A stretch of 64,000 nt of DNA from Ruminococcus sp. (GTDB taxonomy: Bacteria > Bacillota > Clostridia > Oscillospirales > Ruminococcaceae), in contig JAFXNC010000028.1 in NCBI GenBank assembly GCA_017529875.1, positions 1 through 64,000 on the forward strand, read 5' to 3'. Under the pieces are notes generated by a model that saw only the letters and a list, made by a program, of their open reading frames with translations, ran no database searches and was not told where the DNA came from. This document shows, in pieces, positions 29,668 to 39,741 of this stretch (positions within the stretch are counted from its first letter, which is position 1; each line of letters begins with the position of its first letter). Both the position numbers and the translations under genes were made by a program.

Positions 29668-32292
29668 ATGACAGCTTTGACTGAAAAAACACAGGCCTTC
29701 TCCGAGCCGGTGGGGCTTACTCAGGCGCGGGCACAGCGGCTGCTCGAGCTCAACGGCCCCAACCGCCTTGCCGGGAAGAAACGCCCCGGAGCTGCCCGGA
29801 TATTCGCGGGGCAGTTCCATGATCTCATGGTGGTGATACTGCTCATCGCCACCGGCATTTCCGTGGCTATCGGCGAGTACAGCGACGCCATACCCATACT
29901 GCTCATCGTGGTGGTCAACGCCACGCTGGGCTTCATACAGGAGTACCGCGCCGAAAAGACCCTCGAAAAGCTGGCTGAGCTCACCGCCCCCACTGCAAAG
30001 GTCTACCGGGACGGCAGCCTTACCGCGCTGCCCGCAGAGCAGCTGGTCATCGGGGACGTCATCGAGCTGGAGGCCGGCGACCGCGTACCCGCCGACTGCC
30101 TGATACTTGCCTGCAAAGCCCTAACCTGCGATGAGTCCCTGCTCACCGGGGAATCCGTCCCCGCCGACAAAGAGCCCTACGCCTCCCAGCCGGTCATCAA
30201 CGAGACCGGGCTGCCCTATATGCTCTACATGGGTACCGTCGTGACCGGCGGCACGGCTCGGGCAGAGGTCTCGGCTGCCGGACAGAACACCCAGATGGGC
30301 GCAGTCTCTGAGCTGATAGGTCAGGCAGGCGACGAGCCCACTCCCCTGCAAAAGAAGCTGGGCGAGCTTGGCAAGGTGCTGGCACTGATCTGCGTGGGGG
30401 TGTGCATAGCGGTGTTCACGGCGGGTGTGCTTAGGGGCGAGCCTGTCATGGATATGCTGATGACCGGCATCTCTATCGCCGTGGCGGCTATCCCGGAGGG
30501 TCTGCCTGCCGCCGTGACTATCGCCCTCGCCCTTGCGGTCAGGAGGATGCTGGCAAGGAAAGCCCTGGTGCAGAAGCTCCATGCCGTTGAAACTCTCGGC
30601 TGTGCCGGGGTCATCTGCACCGACAAGACCGGCACCCTGACACAGAACCGCATGACCGTGACACGCATCTGCCTCTGCGGCAGCGAGAACAGGGTACTCA
30701 CCCCTGCCGGGGAGGGCTTTGCCGACAGCGAGGGCGGGCGGGTCATGCCCTGGGACGACCCGGCGCTGCGGGAGCTGCTCTGCTGCGGGGCGGTCTGCAA
30801 CAACGCCCGCTTAGAGACCGTACCCCTTTCACAGAAGCGTGACCGGGGCGGCGAGACCTCCGGGCTCCGTGCCGCCGGCGACCCCACCGAAGCCGCCATA
30901 CTCACCGCGGCGGTCAACGGCGGCATCGACGCGGAAAGCTTCCGCAAATTCAGGATAGACGAGCAGCCCTTTGACAGCGAAAAGCGGTTCATGACCGTCA
31001 CCCTAAGGCAGGAGGGTGAGCTGCGCATCTACAAGAAGGGCGCCCCCGACGTGCTGCTTTCTCAGGCGCAGTATGTGATGTCCGGCGACGGCACCGCTGA
31101 GCTTATGTCCGGACAGCGGGACGGCATCTCAGAGCTTTGTGACAGCCTTGCCGCGGAGGGTATGCGGGTGCTGGCGTTCTCTGTCATCGCCGGGGGCAAA
31201 GAGATCCTGCTGGGTCTCATGGCTATGACCGACCCTCCCCGCCCGGAGGCGCGGCGCTCTGTGGCGCGGTGTCAGAGCGCGGGCATACGCACCGTGATGA
31301 TAACCGGCGACCACAAGCTCACCGCCTGCGCAGTTGCCCGGGAGGTAGGCATACTCCGGGAGGGGGGCAGAGCCTACACCGGCGCGGAGCTGGACAAAAT
31401 GTCCGACGGGCAGCTTGACGCGGTTCTGGACGACGCGGCGGTGTTTGCACGGGTCTCCCCGGCTCACAAGCTGCGCATCGTCAGGGCGTACAAGGCTCGC
31501 GGCAAGGTGGTGGCCATGACCGGGGACGGCGTCAACGACGCTCCGGCGGTGAAGGAGGCCTCGATCGGCGTATCTATGGGGCTCAGCGGCACCGACGTCA
31601 CCAAGCAGGCCGCCGACTGCATACTCATGGACGACAACTTCTCCACCCTGGTCAGCGCCGTCGAGGAGGGCCGGACTATCTACGGCAACATCCGCAAGTT
31701 CGTCCGCTACCTGATCTCCTGCAACATCGGCGAGGTACTGACCATGCTTGGGGGCATCATCATGGGACTGCCGCTGGTGATGCTGCCGGCGCAGATACTG
31801 CTGGTCAATCTCGTCACCGACGGCCTCCCGGCGATAGCACTGGGTGTGGAGCCCGCCGACGATCAGACCATGCGCCGCCCGCCCCGCCGGGAGAACGAGA
31901 GCTTTTTCAGCGGCGGTCTGCTCTGGCGCATACTTATCAGGGGCGTGCTTATCGGGATAATGACCCTTGCCTCCTTCACGGTGCTGCTGAAGCTTGGCAG
32001 CGGTCTCAGCGCGGCGCGGACGGGCGCTCTTGTGACCCTTGTGCTGTCGCAGCTGATACACACCTTCGAGTGCAAGAGCGAGGATCGGGGCATCTTCGGC
32101 ATCCGGCTCACTGACAACCCCTTCATGCTGATCTCGGTGGGAGTATCGCTTGCCTGTCTGCTCGGGTGTATGCTGATACCGGCTTTGGCGGGGGTATTCT
32201 CACTGGTGCCCCTGACTGCGGGGCAGTGGCTGATCTCGGCGGCTATGGCGGCAGTGCTGCCTGTGGCTGCGGGGGTCTTGGGGAGGAAATAA
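29668..32292 (+). CDS. cation-translocating P-type ATPase, Ca2+ type
   Basis: About 874 residues. P2-type calcium pump features: an N-terminal cation ATPase domain; TGES loop (CDESLLTGESVPADKEPY); M4 motif AIPEGLPAAVTIALALAVRRM; phosphorylation site CTDKTGTLTQNRM; TGDHKLTA and AMTGDGVNDAPAVKEASIGVSM in the P domain; M5 ISCNIGEVLTML; and M6 LLVNLVTDGLPAIALGVEP, whose N-x-x-x-D matches SERCA/PMR1-like calcium sites. It exports Ca2+ (or Mn2+) using ATP. The start at 29668 follows GTGAGGTG; an in-frame GTG at 29656 is less likely. It is a single-gene unit ending at a bidirectional hairpin. Confidence 0.96.
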   Translation: MTALTEKTQAFSEPVGLTQARAQRLLELNGPNRLAGKKRPGAARIFAGQFHDLMVVILLIATGISVAIGEYSDAIPILLIVVVNATLGFIQEYRAEKTLEKLAELTAPTAKVYRDGSLTALPAEQLVIGDVIELEAGDRVPADCLILACKALTCDESLLTGESVPADKEPYASQPVINETGLPYMLYMGTVVTGGTARAEVSAAGQNTQMGAVSELIGQAGDEPTPLQKKLGELGKVLALICVGVCIAVFTAGVLRGEPVMDMLMTGISIAVAAIPEGLPAAVTIALALAVRRMLARKALVQKLHAVETLGCAGVICTDKTGTLTQNRMTVTRICLCGSENRVLTPAGEGFADSEGGRVMPWDDPALRELLCCGAVCNNARLETVPLSQKRDRGGETSGLRAAGDPTEAAILTAAVNGGIDAESFRKFRIDEQPFDSEKRFMTVTLRQEGELRIYKKGAPDVLLSQAQYVMSGDGTAELMSGQRDGISELCDSLAAEGMRVLAFSVIAGGKEILLGLMAMTDPPRPEARRSVARCQSAGIRTVMITGDHKLTACAVAREVGILREGGRAYTGAELDKMSDGQLDAVLDDAAVFARVSPAHKLRIVRAYKARGKVVAMTGDGVNDAPAVKEASIGVSMGLSGTDVTKQAADCILMDDNFSTLVSAVEEGRTIYGNIRKFVRYLISCNIGEVLTMLGGIIMGLPLVMLPAQILLVNLVTDGLPAIALGVEPADDQTMRRPPRRENESFFSGGLLWRILIRGVLIGIMTLASFTVLLKLGSGLSAARTGALVTLVLSQLIHTFECKSEDRGIFGIRLTDNPFMLISVGVSLACLLGCMLIPALAGVFSLVPLTAGQWLISAAMAAVLPVAAGVLGRK

Positions 32293-32339
32293 CAAAAACG
32301 GTCAGGCCGCCCGAAGCCTTTCTCCGGGTACCTGACCGT
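32293..32339 (-). terminator. terminator of pntB, possibly bidirectional
   Basis: Stem ACGGTCAGG / CCTGACCGT encloses a GC-rich inner loop and is followed on the reverse strand by TTTTTG. It lies in the gap between the convergent Ca2+-ATPase and transhydrogenase genes. Confidence 0.8.
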
Positions 32340-32357
32340 AATATTTCGTGTGCTGCC

Positions 32358-33794
32358 TCAGCCCTCGTCAAACTCGCTTACCAGCGAGGATACAGTCTGC
32401 TTGGCGTCGCCGTATATCATTACAGTGTTGTCGTTGGTGAACAGCGGGTTCTCAACTCCCGAGAAGCCTGTGCCCTTGCCGCGCTTGAGTACGAATACCG
32501 TCCGCGCCTCAAATGCGTTGATGATAGGCATACCGTAAAGCGGCGAGGTCTCGTCGTTGATCGCCGAGGGGTTTACAACGTCGTTGGCACCGATAACGAT
32601 AGCCACGTCAGTGTTGGGCATCTGAGGATTCATCTCGTCGGCAGTTTTCAGCTGCTCGTAGGGAACGTTGGCCTCAGCCAGCAGTACGTTCATGTGTCCG
32701 GGCATACGTCCCGCAACAGGGTGTATCGCAAAGCTTACCTCTGCTCCGTTCTCTTCAAGCTTGTCGCAGAGCTCCTTGACAGCGTGCTGTGCCTGTGCCA
32801 CCGCCATGCCGTAGCCGGGGATGAATACCACAGAGCTTGCAGCCTCCAGTATCAGATAAGCATCCTCAACGGACATGGACTTGGGCTCCTTCTGCTCGCC
32901 GGCAGCGCCCTTCTTGGCGGATGCGCCGAAGGAGGAGAACAGCAGCGCGGTGAGCTTTCTGTTCATGGCCTTGCACATGATAAGGGTCAGGATAAGTCCC
33001 GAGGTACCTACCAGACAGCCGGATACAACCAGTACCGAGTTGCTCATGGCAAGTCCTGCGAAGGCTGCTGCCAGTCCGGAGAAGGCGTTGAGCAGCGAGA
33101 TGATAACAGGCATATCGCCGCCGCCGATAGCAACGACCATTGTAAAGCCCAGCAGCAGATAAGCCACGCAGGTAACGATGATGCCCACGTCGCCTACGGT
33201 CTTGCCGGCCACGTCAGCGATGCTCAGAGCGTAGAGCAGTACGCCCACCAGTCCCACGATGGCAAGGCAGGCATTGATAGCGTTCTTGGCGGGGATGGTG
33301 ATGTTCTTCTTGAACATCTTACCGGAAAGCTTGCCCCATGCAACTACCGAGCCGGTGAATGCGATAGCACCGATGGCGATAGTCAGGCCGAGAGCAACGG
33401 AGCTGAACACGTTGATGCTGCCGTCGGTCATATACTGGGTCAGAGCCACCAGCAGGGAGGAAAGACCTCCGAAGCCGTTGAACAGCGCGACCAGCTGGGG
33501 CATACCGGTCATTTCCACCTTCTTAGCCCATACAGCGCCGATAGCGCCGCCGAGTACGATAGCCGCCAGCGCCCAGAGATAGGCGTTTTTCAGCGGGGTG
33601 TTGGTGATAGTGTCGGTGACCTTCTTTTCAAGCAGCACGGTAACGACTGCGATGAGCATACCCACCGAGGACATCAGATTTCCGCGTCTTGCGGTGTCGG
33701 CCTTGCCCAGCAGCTTGATGCCGCGGATGAACAGCACCGCCGAGACCATGTATAATACCGTCGTGAGGACGACGCTTACTTCAGACCAGTTCAC
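32358..33794 (-). CDS. pntB: NAD(P) transhydrogenase subunit beta
   Basis: 478 residues: about nine membrane segments, then the NADP(H)-binding domain III (from about 300: SVEDAYLILEAASSVVFIPGYGMAVAQAQHAVKELCDKLEENGAEVSFAIHPVAGRMPGHMNVLLAEANVPY ... VAIVIGANDVVNPSA). It couples hydride transfer between NADH and NADP+ to proton movement. The start is GTG, overlapping the pntA2 stop by four bases. The conserved G-Y-G-M-A-V-A-Q and H-P-V-A-G-R-M-P-G-H-M-N motifs are intact. Confidence 0.97.
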   Translation of the reverse strand: MNWSEVSVVLTTVLYMVSAVLFIRGIKLLGKADTARRGNLMSSVGMLIAVVTVLLEKKVTDTITNTPLKNAYLWALAAIVLGGAIGAVWAKKVEMTGMPQLVALFNGFGGLSSLLVALTQYMTDGSINVFSSVALGLTIAIGAIAFTGSVVAWGKLSGKMFKKNITIPAKNAINACLAIVGLVGVLLYALSIADVAGKTVGDVGIIVTCVAYLLLGFTMVVAIGGGDMPVIISLLNAFSGLAAAFAGLAMSNSVLVVSGCLVGTSGLILTLIMCKAMNRKLTALLFSSFGASAKKGAAGEQKEPKSMSVEDAYLILEAASSVVFIPGYGMAVAQAQHAVKELCDKLEENGAEVSFAIHPVAGRMPGHMNVLLAEANVPYEQLKTADEMNPQMPNTDVAIVIGANDVVNPSAINDETSPLYGMPIINAFEARTVFVLKRGKGTGFSGVENPLFTNDNTVMIYGDAKQTVSSLVSEFDEG

Positions 33795-34099
33795 TTCTTA
33801 TCGTCCCCCTTTTTCTTGAACATACCAAGCATACGGTCAGTTACAAGGTAGCCGCCCACAACGTTGATGGCGGCCAGCACGATAGCTGCGAAACCGCAGA
33901 TCGCGCTTACCACACCGTCGGTGTGCAGGGCAACGGCTGTGGCGCTGATAGCGCCTACTATGGTTATTCCCGAGATCGCATTCGTACCGGACATCAGCGG
34001 TGTATGCAGCTGCGAGGGCACCTTCGAGATGAGCTCGACGCCCAGGAAGCCCGCAATAACGAATACGAACACAAGAAGCAGTATTTCTCCTGTCAGCAT
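33791..34099 (-). CDS. pntA2: NAD(P) transhydrogenase subunit alpha, membrane part
   Basis: 102 residues and three or so membrane segments (EILLLVFVFVIAGFLGVELI; ISGITIVGAISATAVAL; ICGFAAIVLAAINVVGGYLVTDRMLGMFKK). It contains the typical LHTPLMSGTNAISGI stretch. In E. coli this part is fused to the C-terminus of PntA; here it is a separate gene, as in the three-subunit enzymes of other bacteria. It starts 12 bases after pntA1, with AAGGAGAG upstream, and overlaps pntB. Confidence 0.95.
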   Translation of the reverse strand: MLTGEILLLVFVFVIAGFLGVELISKVPSQLHTPLMSGTNAISGITIVGAISATAVALHTDGVVSAICGFAAIVLAAINVVGGYLVTDRMLGMFKKKGDDKK

Positions 34100-34111
34100 T
34101 TCATTCTCTCC

Positions 34112-35233
34112 TTACTTGAATCGTTCGTGGATTATCTCTCCGCCGCGTGTCAGCAGACAGCCGCGCATGATCTCGTCCTCGAGTTTAACGTCCAGTTCTT
34201 TGGACTCTTTGTTGTAGAAGTGTGTGATGAAGGCGGTGAAGTTGCCCGAGAGCATCTTGGATGCGTCAAAGGGGACTTGCCTCTCCAGAAGGTCGCCGGA
34301 CATGATAGTAACGCCGTTGTGGGTGACTACGTTCTCAAAGAGCTTTGAGCCCTCCACGTTGCCGCCGGTGGAAACTGCCATATCAACAACGATGCTTCCC
34401 GGCATCATGCGGTCGAGGACATCCTTCTTGATGAGCACCGGAGCCTTGCGCCCGAAGACCTTAGCCGTGGTGATGACGATGTTGGAACGCTCGCAGACCT
34501 TGGCCTGAGCCTCCTGCTGCTTTGCGATCTGCTCGGGAGTAAGCTCCTTGGCATAGCCCTGATCGGTCTGACCCATTTCGCCCAGGTCGATCTTGACGAA
34601 GCTTGCGCCCAGGGACTTGACCTGCTCCTCCACGACCGGACGGGTATCGAAGGCGTCAACTCTGGCACCGAGGCGCTTTGCGGTGGCTATGGCCTGAAGT
34701 CCCGCAACACCTACGCCGATGATGAATACTCTCGCGGGGTTGATAGTACCGGAGGGGGTAACCATCATGGGGAGGATCTTGGGGAGCTTTGCTGCGGCGT
34801 TGAGCACAGCCACATAGCCCGCCAGCGAGGTCTGGGAGGACTGCACGTCCATCTTCTGCGCCAGGGTGGTACGGGGGATCATCTCCAGCGAAACGGCCTG
34901 TATGCCGCGCTTTGCGAAGTCGTTCAGCAGCTCCTTCTCGTTGAAGGGGTCGAGGTAGCTCAGATGCAGGGTGTCCTTGTCGAGCCCCTCTGCGCTTGCG
35001 GGCTTCATGATGCGCAGCACGATCTCGCTGCCCTTGTAGCCTTCCTCGTTGGAGGCGACTATGGCAGCGCCGGCTTTCTGATAAGCCTCGTCAGAGAAGC
35101 CGCTCTTGGCTCCCGTGCCGCTGACTGCCTTGATCTCAAAGCCCAAAGCAGTCAGTTTCTTGACGTCGTCGGGGATAAGGGGTGTCCGGGTCTCTCTCGG
35201 GTCTGTTTCCTTGCAGACCAGTATCTTTTTCAT
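34112..35233 (-). CDS. pntA1: NAD(P) transhydrogenase subunit alpha, NAD(H)-binding part
   Basis: 373 residues, related to alanine dehydrogenase. Motifs are CKETDPRETRTPLIPDDVKKL at the start, the Rossmann loop VFIIGVGVAGLQAIATAKRLGARVDAFDTRP near 170-200, and the mobile-loop and dimer regions further on. It binds NAD(H) and exchanges hydride with the NADP(H) domain of PntB. AAAGGAG lies eight bases before the ATG. The order small protein, pntA1, pntA2, pntB follows gdhA on the same strand. Confidence 0.97.
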   Translation of the reverse strand: MKKILVCKETDPRETRTPLIPDDVKKLTALGFEIKAVSGTGAKSGFSDEAYQKAGAAIVASNEEGYKGSEIVLRIMKPASAEGLDKDTLHLSYLDPFNEKELLNDFAKRGIQAVSLEMIPRTTLAQKMDVQSSQTSLAGYVAVLNAAAKLPKILPMMVTPSGTINPARVFIIGVGVAGLQAIATAKRLGARVDAFDTRPVVEEQVKSLGASFVKIDLGEMGQTDQGYAKELTPEQIAKQQEAQAKVCERSNIVITTAKVFGRKAPVLIKKDVLDRMMPGSIVVDMAVSTGGNVEGSKLFENVVTHNGVTIMSGDLLERQVPFDASKMLSGNFTAFITHFYNKESKELDVKLEDEIMRGCLLTRGGEIIHERFK

Positions 35234-35289
35234 ACTTTTACTCCTTTCGGGGTTTTTTCACGGGATCAAATCCTGTATACACAGTTTAA

Positions 35290-35319
35290 GGCAGCACTGC
35301 TTTTTACGGCAGTGCTGCC
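35290..35319. promoter_or_regulatory. 11-base-pair hairpin before pntA1
   Basis: Perfect stem GGCAGCACTGC / GCAGTGCTGCC with an eight-base loop. It lies 15 bases after the small gene at 35335-35487. On the reverse strand it is followed by TTAAACTG, not a T-run, so it may be an mRNA processing or stabilising structure rather than a full terminator. Confidence 0.6.
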
Positions 35320-35334
35320 GCTATGTCGGGAGGT

Positions 35335-35487
35335 TCAGTCGTATGCTTCGGTGTTTTGTGAAAAATCGCAGCCTGTGACAGCGTTGAGCCTTTCATCGCG
35401 TTCGGGTGCGGTGATCAGCATTTCGGGAAGATCATTTTCAAACGGGCAAATGGGTAGGAAACCCGTTTCGGGTGTTTTGTTTAGCAT
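35335..35487 (-). CDS. small hypothetical protein (50 aa) between gdhA and pntA1
   Basis: A short gene with a very strong ribosome site (AAGGAGG, eight bases before the ATG), beginning MLNKTPETGFLPICPFENDL. It is acidic, has two cysteines and no membrane segment. No family is recognised. Its strong translation signal and its place between gdhA and the transhydrogenase genes argue that it is real. An upstream in-frame extension to 35547 runs into the gdhA stop region and is unlikely. Confidence 0.6.
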   Translation of the reverse strand: MLNKTPETGFLPICPFENDLPEMLITAPERDERLNAVTGCDFSQNTEAYD

Positions 35488-35527
35488 ACGATATTCCTCC
35501 TTACATATTAAGTGAGTGGGGTCGTTA

Positions 35528-36898
<1,371 letters not shown>

Positions 36899-36904
36899 TT
36901 ATTT

Positions 36905-36934
36905 ATCATACCCCGAAAACCTCGGAACAGTCAA
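36905..36934 (-). promoter_or_regulatory. promoter of gdhA (and probably the transhydrogenase genes)
   Basis: Reverse-strand TTGACT and TATGAT separated by 18 bases, about 45 bases before the gdhA start. Confidence 0.75.
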
Positions 36935-37044
36935 TGTTTGCGCACCGCATTATTTCCTACTTATACCGTTAAAAATCAGACCTCTTTCCTGTCCCCGGTG
37001 TGAGCGCGGTATCTGGATACGGCAAAGCCCGGTCTGAAAAACAG

Positions 37045-37803
37045 TTACTTCTTATAGTGCGAGGGAAGCTCGCCGGTGATCTTGCGGAAGACCCGCGTAA
37101 AATAGTCCGGTGAGGCAAATCCAAGCATATCGCTGACCTCGTTGACCTTGTAGTGTCCCGACGCCAGCAGCAGCTTGGCGTAGTCCATGGTCAGACGCTT
37201 GTAGAACTCCGAAAATGATATCCCCACTCTCGCCTTGAAGTACCGTCCGAAATAGTCCGGGTTGAAGCCGAAGTGATCAGCGGCGGCCTCCACGGTTATG
37301 GCAGAGCCCTGGGTCTTTATCAGCAGCTCACGGAGCTTTTCGGTGAACATCTCGCTGCCCGGTGTCACAGGCAGGGTGGAGAGGGCCTGCTTCATGGCCT
37401 TGGAGTACTCGGTGCTCATGAGCTTCTTACCGATGACCTTAGCCGCACGCAGCAGCGCCGCCCGGACGTCTTCTTCGAGTGCCGGCTCGGTGAGATAATC
37501 CACAGCTCCCAGCAGGAAACATTCCCGCATATCGCCGGAGGCGTTCACCCGGCTGATGACCACCGTGGGGATGTTGCAGCCGGAGCGTGAGGAGCGTTTC
37601 AGCAGTTCAGCCGCGAACACCGCGCTTGGGCGGTTGATGCACAGCAGCATATCGCACTCCTGTGCAGCGGCAGCTGCCAGAGCCTTCTCGGGATCAGAGG
37701 TGTGGGAAACTATCTCAAAGCCGCACTCTGCGAATACCGGCATACTGTTGTAATGCCGCAGATCAAAGTTCGAGCTGTCAACAACCGCGACGCGATACAT
37801 CAT
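37045..37803 (-). CDS. response-regulator-like AraC family transcription factor
   Basis: About 252 residues. The N-terminal receiver-like domain (MYRVAVVDSSNFDLRHYNSM ... CDMLLCINRPSAVFAAELLKR ... VVISRVNASGDMRECFLLGAVDYLTEPALEEDVRAAL) has Asp residues at the usual beta-1 and beta-3 positions. A C-terminal AraC double helix-turn-helix follows: ITVEAAADHFGFNPDYFGRYFKARVGISFSEFYKRLTMDYAKLLL ... VNEVSDMLGFASPDYFTRVFRKITGELPSHY. No histidine kinase gene is adjacent. I placed the start at the first of two ATGs after AAGGAGGTGGGG. Regulated genes are unknown. Confidence 0.93.
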   Translation of the reverse strand: MMYRVAVVDSSNFDLRHYNSMPVFAECGFEIVSHTSDPEKALAAAAAQECDMLLCINRPSAVFAAELLKRSSRSGCNIPTVVISRVNASGDMRECFLLGAVDYLTEPALEEDVRAALLRAAKVIGKKLMSTEYSKAMKQALSTLPVTPGSEMFTEKLRELLIKTQGSAITVEAAADHFGFNPDYFGRYFKARVGISFSEFYKRLTMDYAKLLLASGHYKVNEVSDMLGFASPDYFTRVFRKITGELPSHYKK

Positions 37804-37895
37804 TCCCCACCTCCTTGAAACTATTTCCACCTGTTTTTACAACAAAAGGAGCTATCCTCCCGTCTTGCGGGAGAACAGCCCCATTGCCTGATTTG

Positions 37896-37924
37896 AATGT
37901 AGCACATGAAAGACCCAAAGTCAA
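37896..37924 (-). promoter_or_regulatory. promoter of the AraC-type regulator
   Basis: Reverse-strand TTGACT and TACATT separated by 17 bases, leaving a leader of ~90 bases that contains the hairpin CTCCCG-TCTTG-CGGGAG. Confidence 0.7.
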
Positions 37925-38026
37925 TGAACAAAGTATGAACAAACCGCCGATATACGCGATGTTTCGGCTAATGTCGGAAATTTAACGTGTAAAAGAATGC
38001 CGAAACCCACATCATTTCAGACCGAC

Positions 38027-38056
38027 AAAAAAAGCGCCGCGGATCTCCGCAGCGCC
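38027..38056 (-). terminator. terminator of the MATE gene
   Basis: Reverse-strand stem GCGCTGCGGA / TCCGCGGCGC (one wobble pair), followed by seven Ts. The spacer between this and the regulator promoter (37925-38026) shows nothing else. Confidence 0.9.
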
Positions 38057-38122
38057 TTTGCCTGACACTATCATACATCATTTGTCATGGTTTGTCAAGG
38101 GGTAAATTGATATAGTTCAAGC

Positions 38123-39484
38123 TTATGAGTGTGCAAGGCTCAGCTTCTTGCCGCCCTTGGCATCCCGGCGCAGCTCCTTGCAGGTGAAGAACCCCCACCC
38201 CAGCACAAGCATCATGAATATCCACACGACAGGCTCCGAGATCATGATCCCGGTGTAGCCGATAGCCGGTGCCAGCAGCATGGACACCAGCAGCTTTCCG
38301 GCCAGCTCAACAGCGCTGGACACCACCGGGAACAGCTTTTTCCCCACGCCCTGCAAGGCGTTTCTGAACACGATCACTACTCCCAGCACGAAGTAAAAGG
38401 GCGTGTTGAACCGCAGATACCGGGAGGACAGGTCGATGATGTACTGGTTGTCCATGCCGGTGATGAGCCGGATGAACACCGGCGCCAGCAGGTAGTTGGA
38501 CAGTATGGAGATCACCGCCCATATCCAGGACAGCAGCGTGGCGTCATAGAAACCCCTGCGGACGCGGTCGTATTTCCCGGCGCCGTAGTTCTGCCCCGCA
38601 AAGTTGGCAGCGGCAGCTCCGAATACCGAAAAGGGTGTCATGAAGATCTCGCTGATTTTCCGGGAGGCGGCGTGGGAGGCTATGGTCTCGGTGCCGAAGT
38701 TGTTGATCGAGCCCTGCATAACCAGTGAGCCGATGTTGACCAGGGAGTACATGAGCCCCATAGCTGCGCCCTGAATGTACATATCCCCTGCCAGGGAGCG
38801 GGGAAATCTGAAATGCCTCCGGGAGGGCAGCAGCTCGGTGTGGCGGGTGAAAATATAGTAGATGCAGAGTATCACCGAGATACCCTGGGAGATCAGGGTG
38901 GCGTAGGCGGCGCCTGCGACCCCGGCCTTGAATACGCAGATGAACAGCAGGTCAAGGCCGATGTTGGCTATCGCCGACACGATCAGGAAGATCAGCGGCA
39001 TCACAGTGTCCCCCACGGCCCGCATCAGGGCGGCGGCGATGTTGTAGCACATGGTTATTGCCATGCCCGCCAGTATCACGCCGATGTAGCTTTTGGCGTT
39101 GTCGTAGATGTCGCTGCCCACGTTTATGGCACTGAGCAGCGGGTCAAGAAACAGCAGGCTCCCCAGCGTCAGCACCGCGGCGGTGGCAAAGCCCAGCACA
39201 AGGGTGGCAGCCACGGTCTGCTTGACTTTCTCGGCGTCCTTGGCGCCGAAGAACCGCGCCGTCACCAGTCCGAATCCGGTGGTGAGGCCGTTGAGAAAGC
39301 CGATGACAGCGGTGTTCAGCGACGAGGTGGCCCCCACGGAGGCGAAGGCCTCCTCGCCCAGTACCTGCCCGACTATGCGGGTATCGGCAAGGTTGTAAAG
39401 CTGCTGGAAGACGTTCCCCAGCAGCAGGGGTATGGCAAACAGTATCAGGAGCTTCATGGGCTTGCCCTGAGTAAGATCCTTCAT
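38123..39484 (-). CDS. MATE family efflux transporter
   Basis: About 453 residues with twelve hydrophobic segments. It exports drugs or metabolites using an ion gradient. It begins MKDLTQGKPMKLLILFAIPLLLGNVFQQLYNLADTRIVGQVLGEEAFASVGATSSLNT, the standard MATE opening, and repeats the pattern in its second half (QGAAMGLMYSLVNIGSLVMQGSINNFGTETIASHAAS). I chose the ATG of MKDLTQG, with AAAGGAG eight bases upstream; the longer frame lacks one. The substrate is unknown. It is a single-gene unit with its own promoter and terminator. Confidence 0.95.
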   Translation of the reverse strand: MKDLTQGKPMKLLILFAIPLLLGNVFQQLYNLADTRIVGQVLGEEAFASVGATSSLNTAVIGFLNGLTTGFGLVTARFFGAKDAEKVKQTVAATLVLGFATAAVLTLGSLLFLDPLLSAINVGSDIYDNAKSYIGVILAGMAITMCYNIAAALMRAVGDTVMPLIFLIVSAIANIGLDLLFICVFKAGVAGAAYATLISQGISVILCIYYIFTRHTELLPSRRHFRFPRSLAGDMYIQGAAMGLMYSLVNIGSLVMQGSINNFGTETIASHAASRKISEIFMTPFSVFGAAAANFAGQNYGAGKYDRVRRGFYDATLLSWIWAVISILSNYLLAPVFIRLITGMDNQYIIDLSSRYLRFNTPFYFVLGVVIVFRNALQGVGKKLFPVVSSAVELAGKLLVSMLLAPAIGYTGIMISEPVVWIFMMLVLGWGFFTCKELRRDAKGGKKLSLAHS

Positions 39485-39550
39485 AGATATCTCCTTTACG
39501 GGTGGGGGCATCCCCCGGGGTCGACCTGTAATATCTTTATATCGTGTGAT

Positions 39551-39579
39551 AGTATAGCACTTTGACCCGGACAATTCAA
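39551..39579 (-). promoter_or_regulatory. promoter of the MATE gene
   Basis: Reverse-strand TTGAAT and TATACT separated by 17 bases, about 65 bases before the start. Confidence 0.7.
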
Positions 39580-39622
39580 TGACATACTGTTGATGCTTTT
39601 ATCAATTTTCTGTGAACGGAAA

Positions 39623-39649
39623 ACCGCGCAGGCATATGCGCTGCGCGGT
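39623..39649 (-). terminator. terminator of glutamine synthetase III
   Basis: Reverse-strand stem ACCGCGCA / TGCGCGGT around an 11-base loop, followed by TTTTCC. It is about 90 bases after the gene. Confidence 0.65.
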
Positions 39650-39741
39650 AAGTTTTCTGTTATGCATACCCGGTATGTGAGGGGGTACTGTTTGTTGTAC
39701 GTCGGTTTCAGATATTTGCATTTATGTAGGTGTGGCAGGGC

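Noticed and set aside
29232..29684. Repeat protein encoded by the 122-base tandem repeat
   Set aside because: Both strands are open through it, a slipped G-run shifts the frame between copies, and neither strand has a ribosome site.
32166..33755. 529-codon forward open frame
   Set aside because: It is antisense to pntB and has no ribosome site or family likeness.
35290..35319. Terminator between the small gene and pntA1
   Set aside because: The stem is strong but is not followed by a T-run on the transcribed strand, so it was listed as a hairpin of unknown role.
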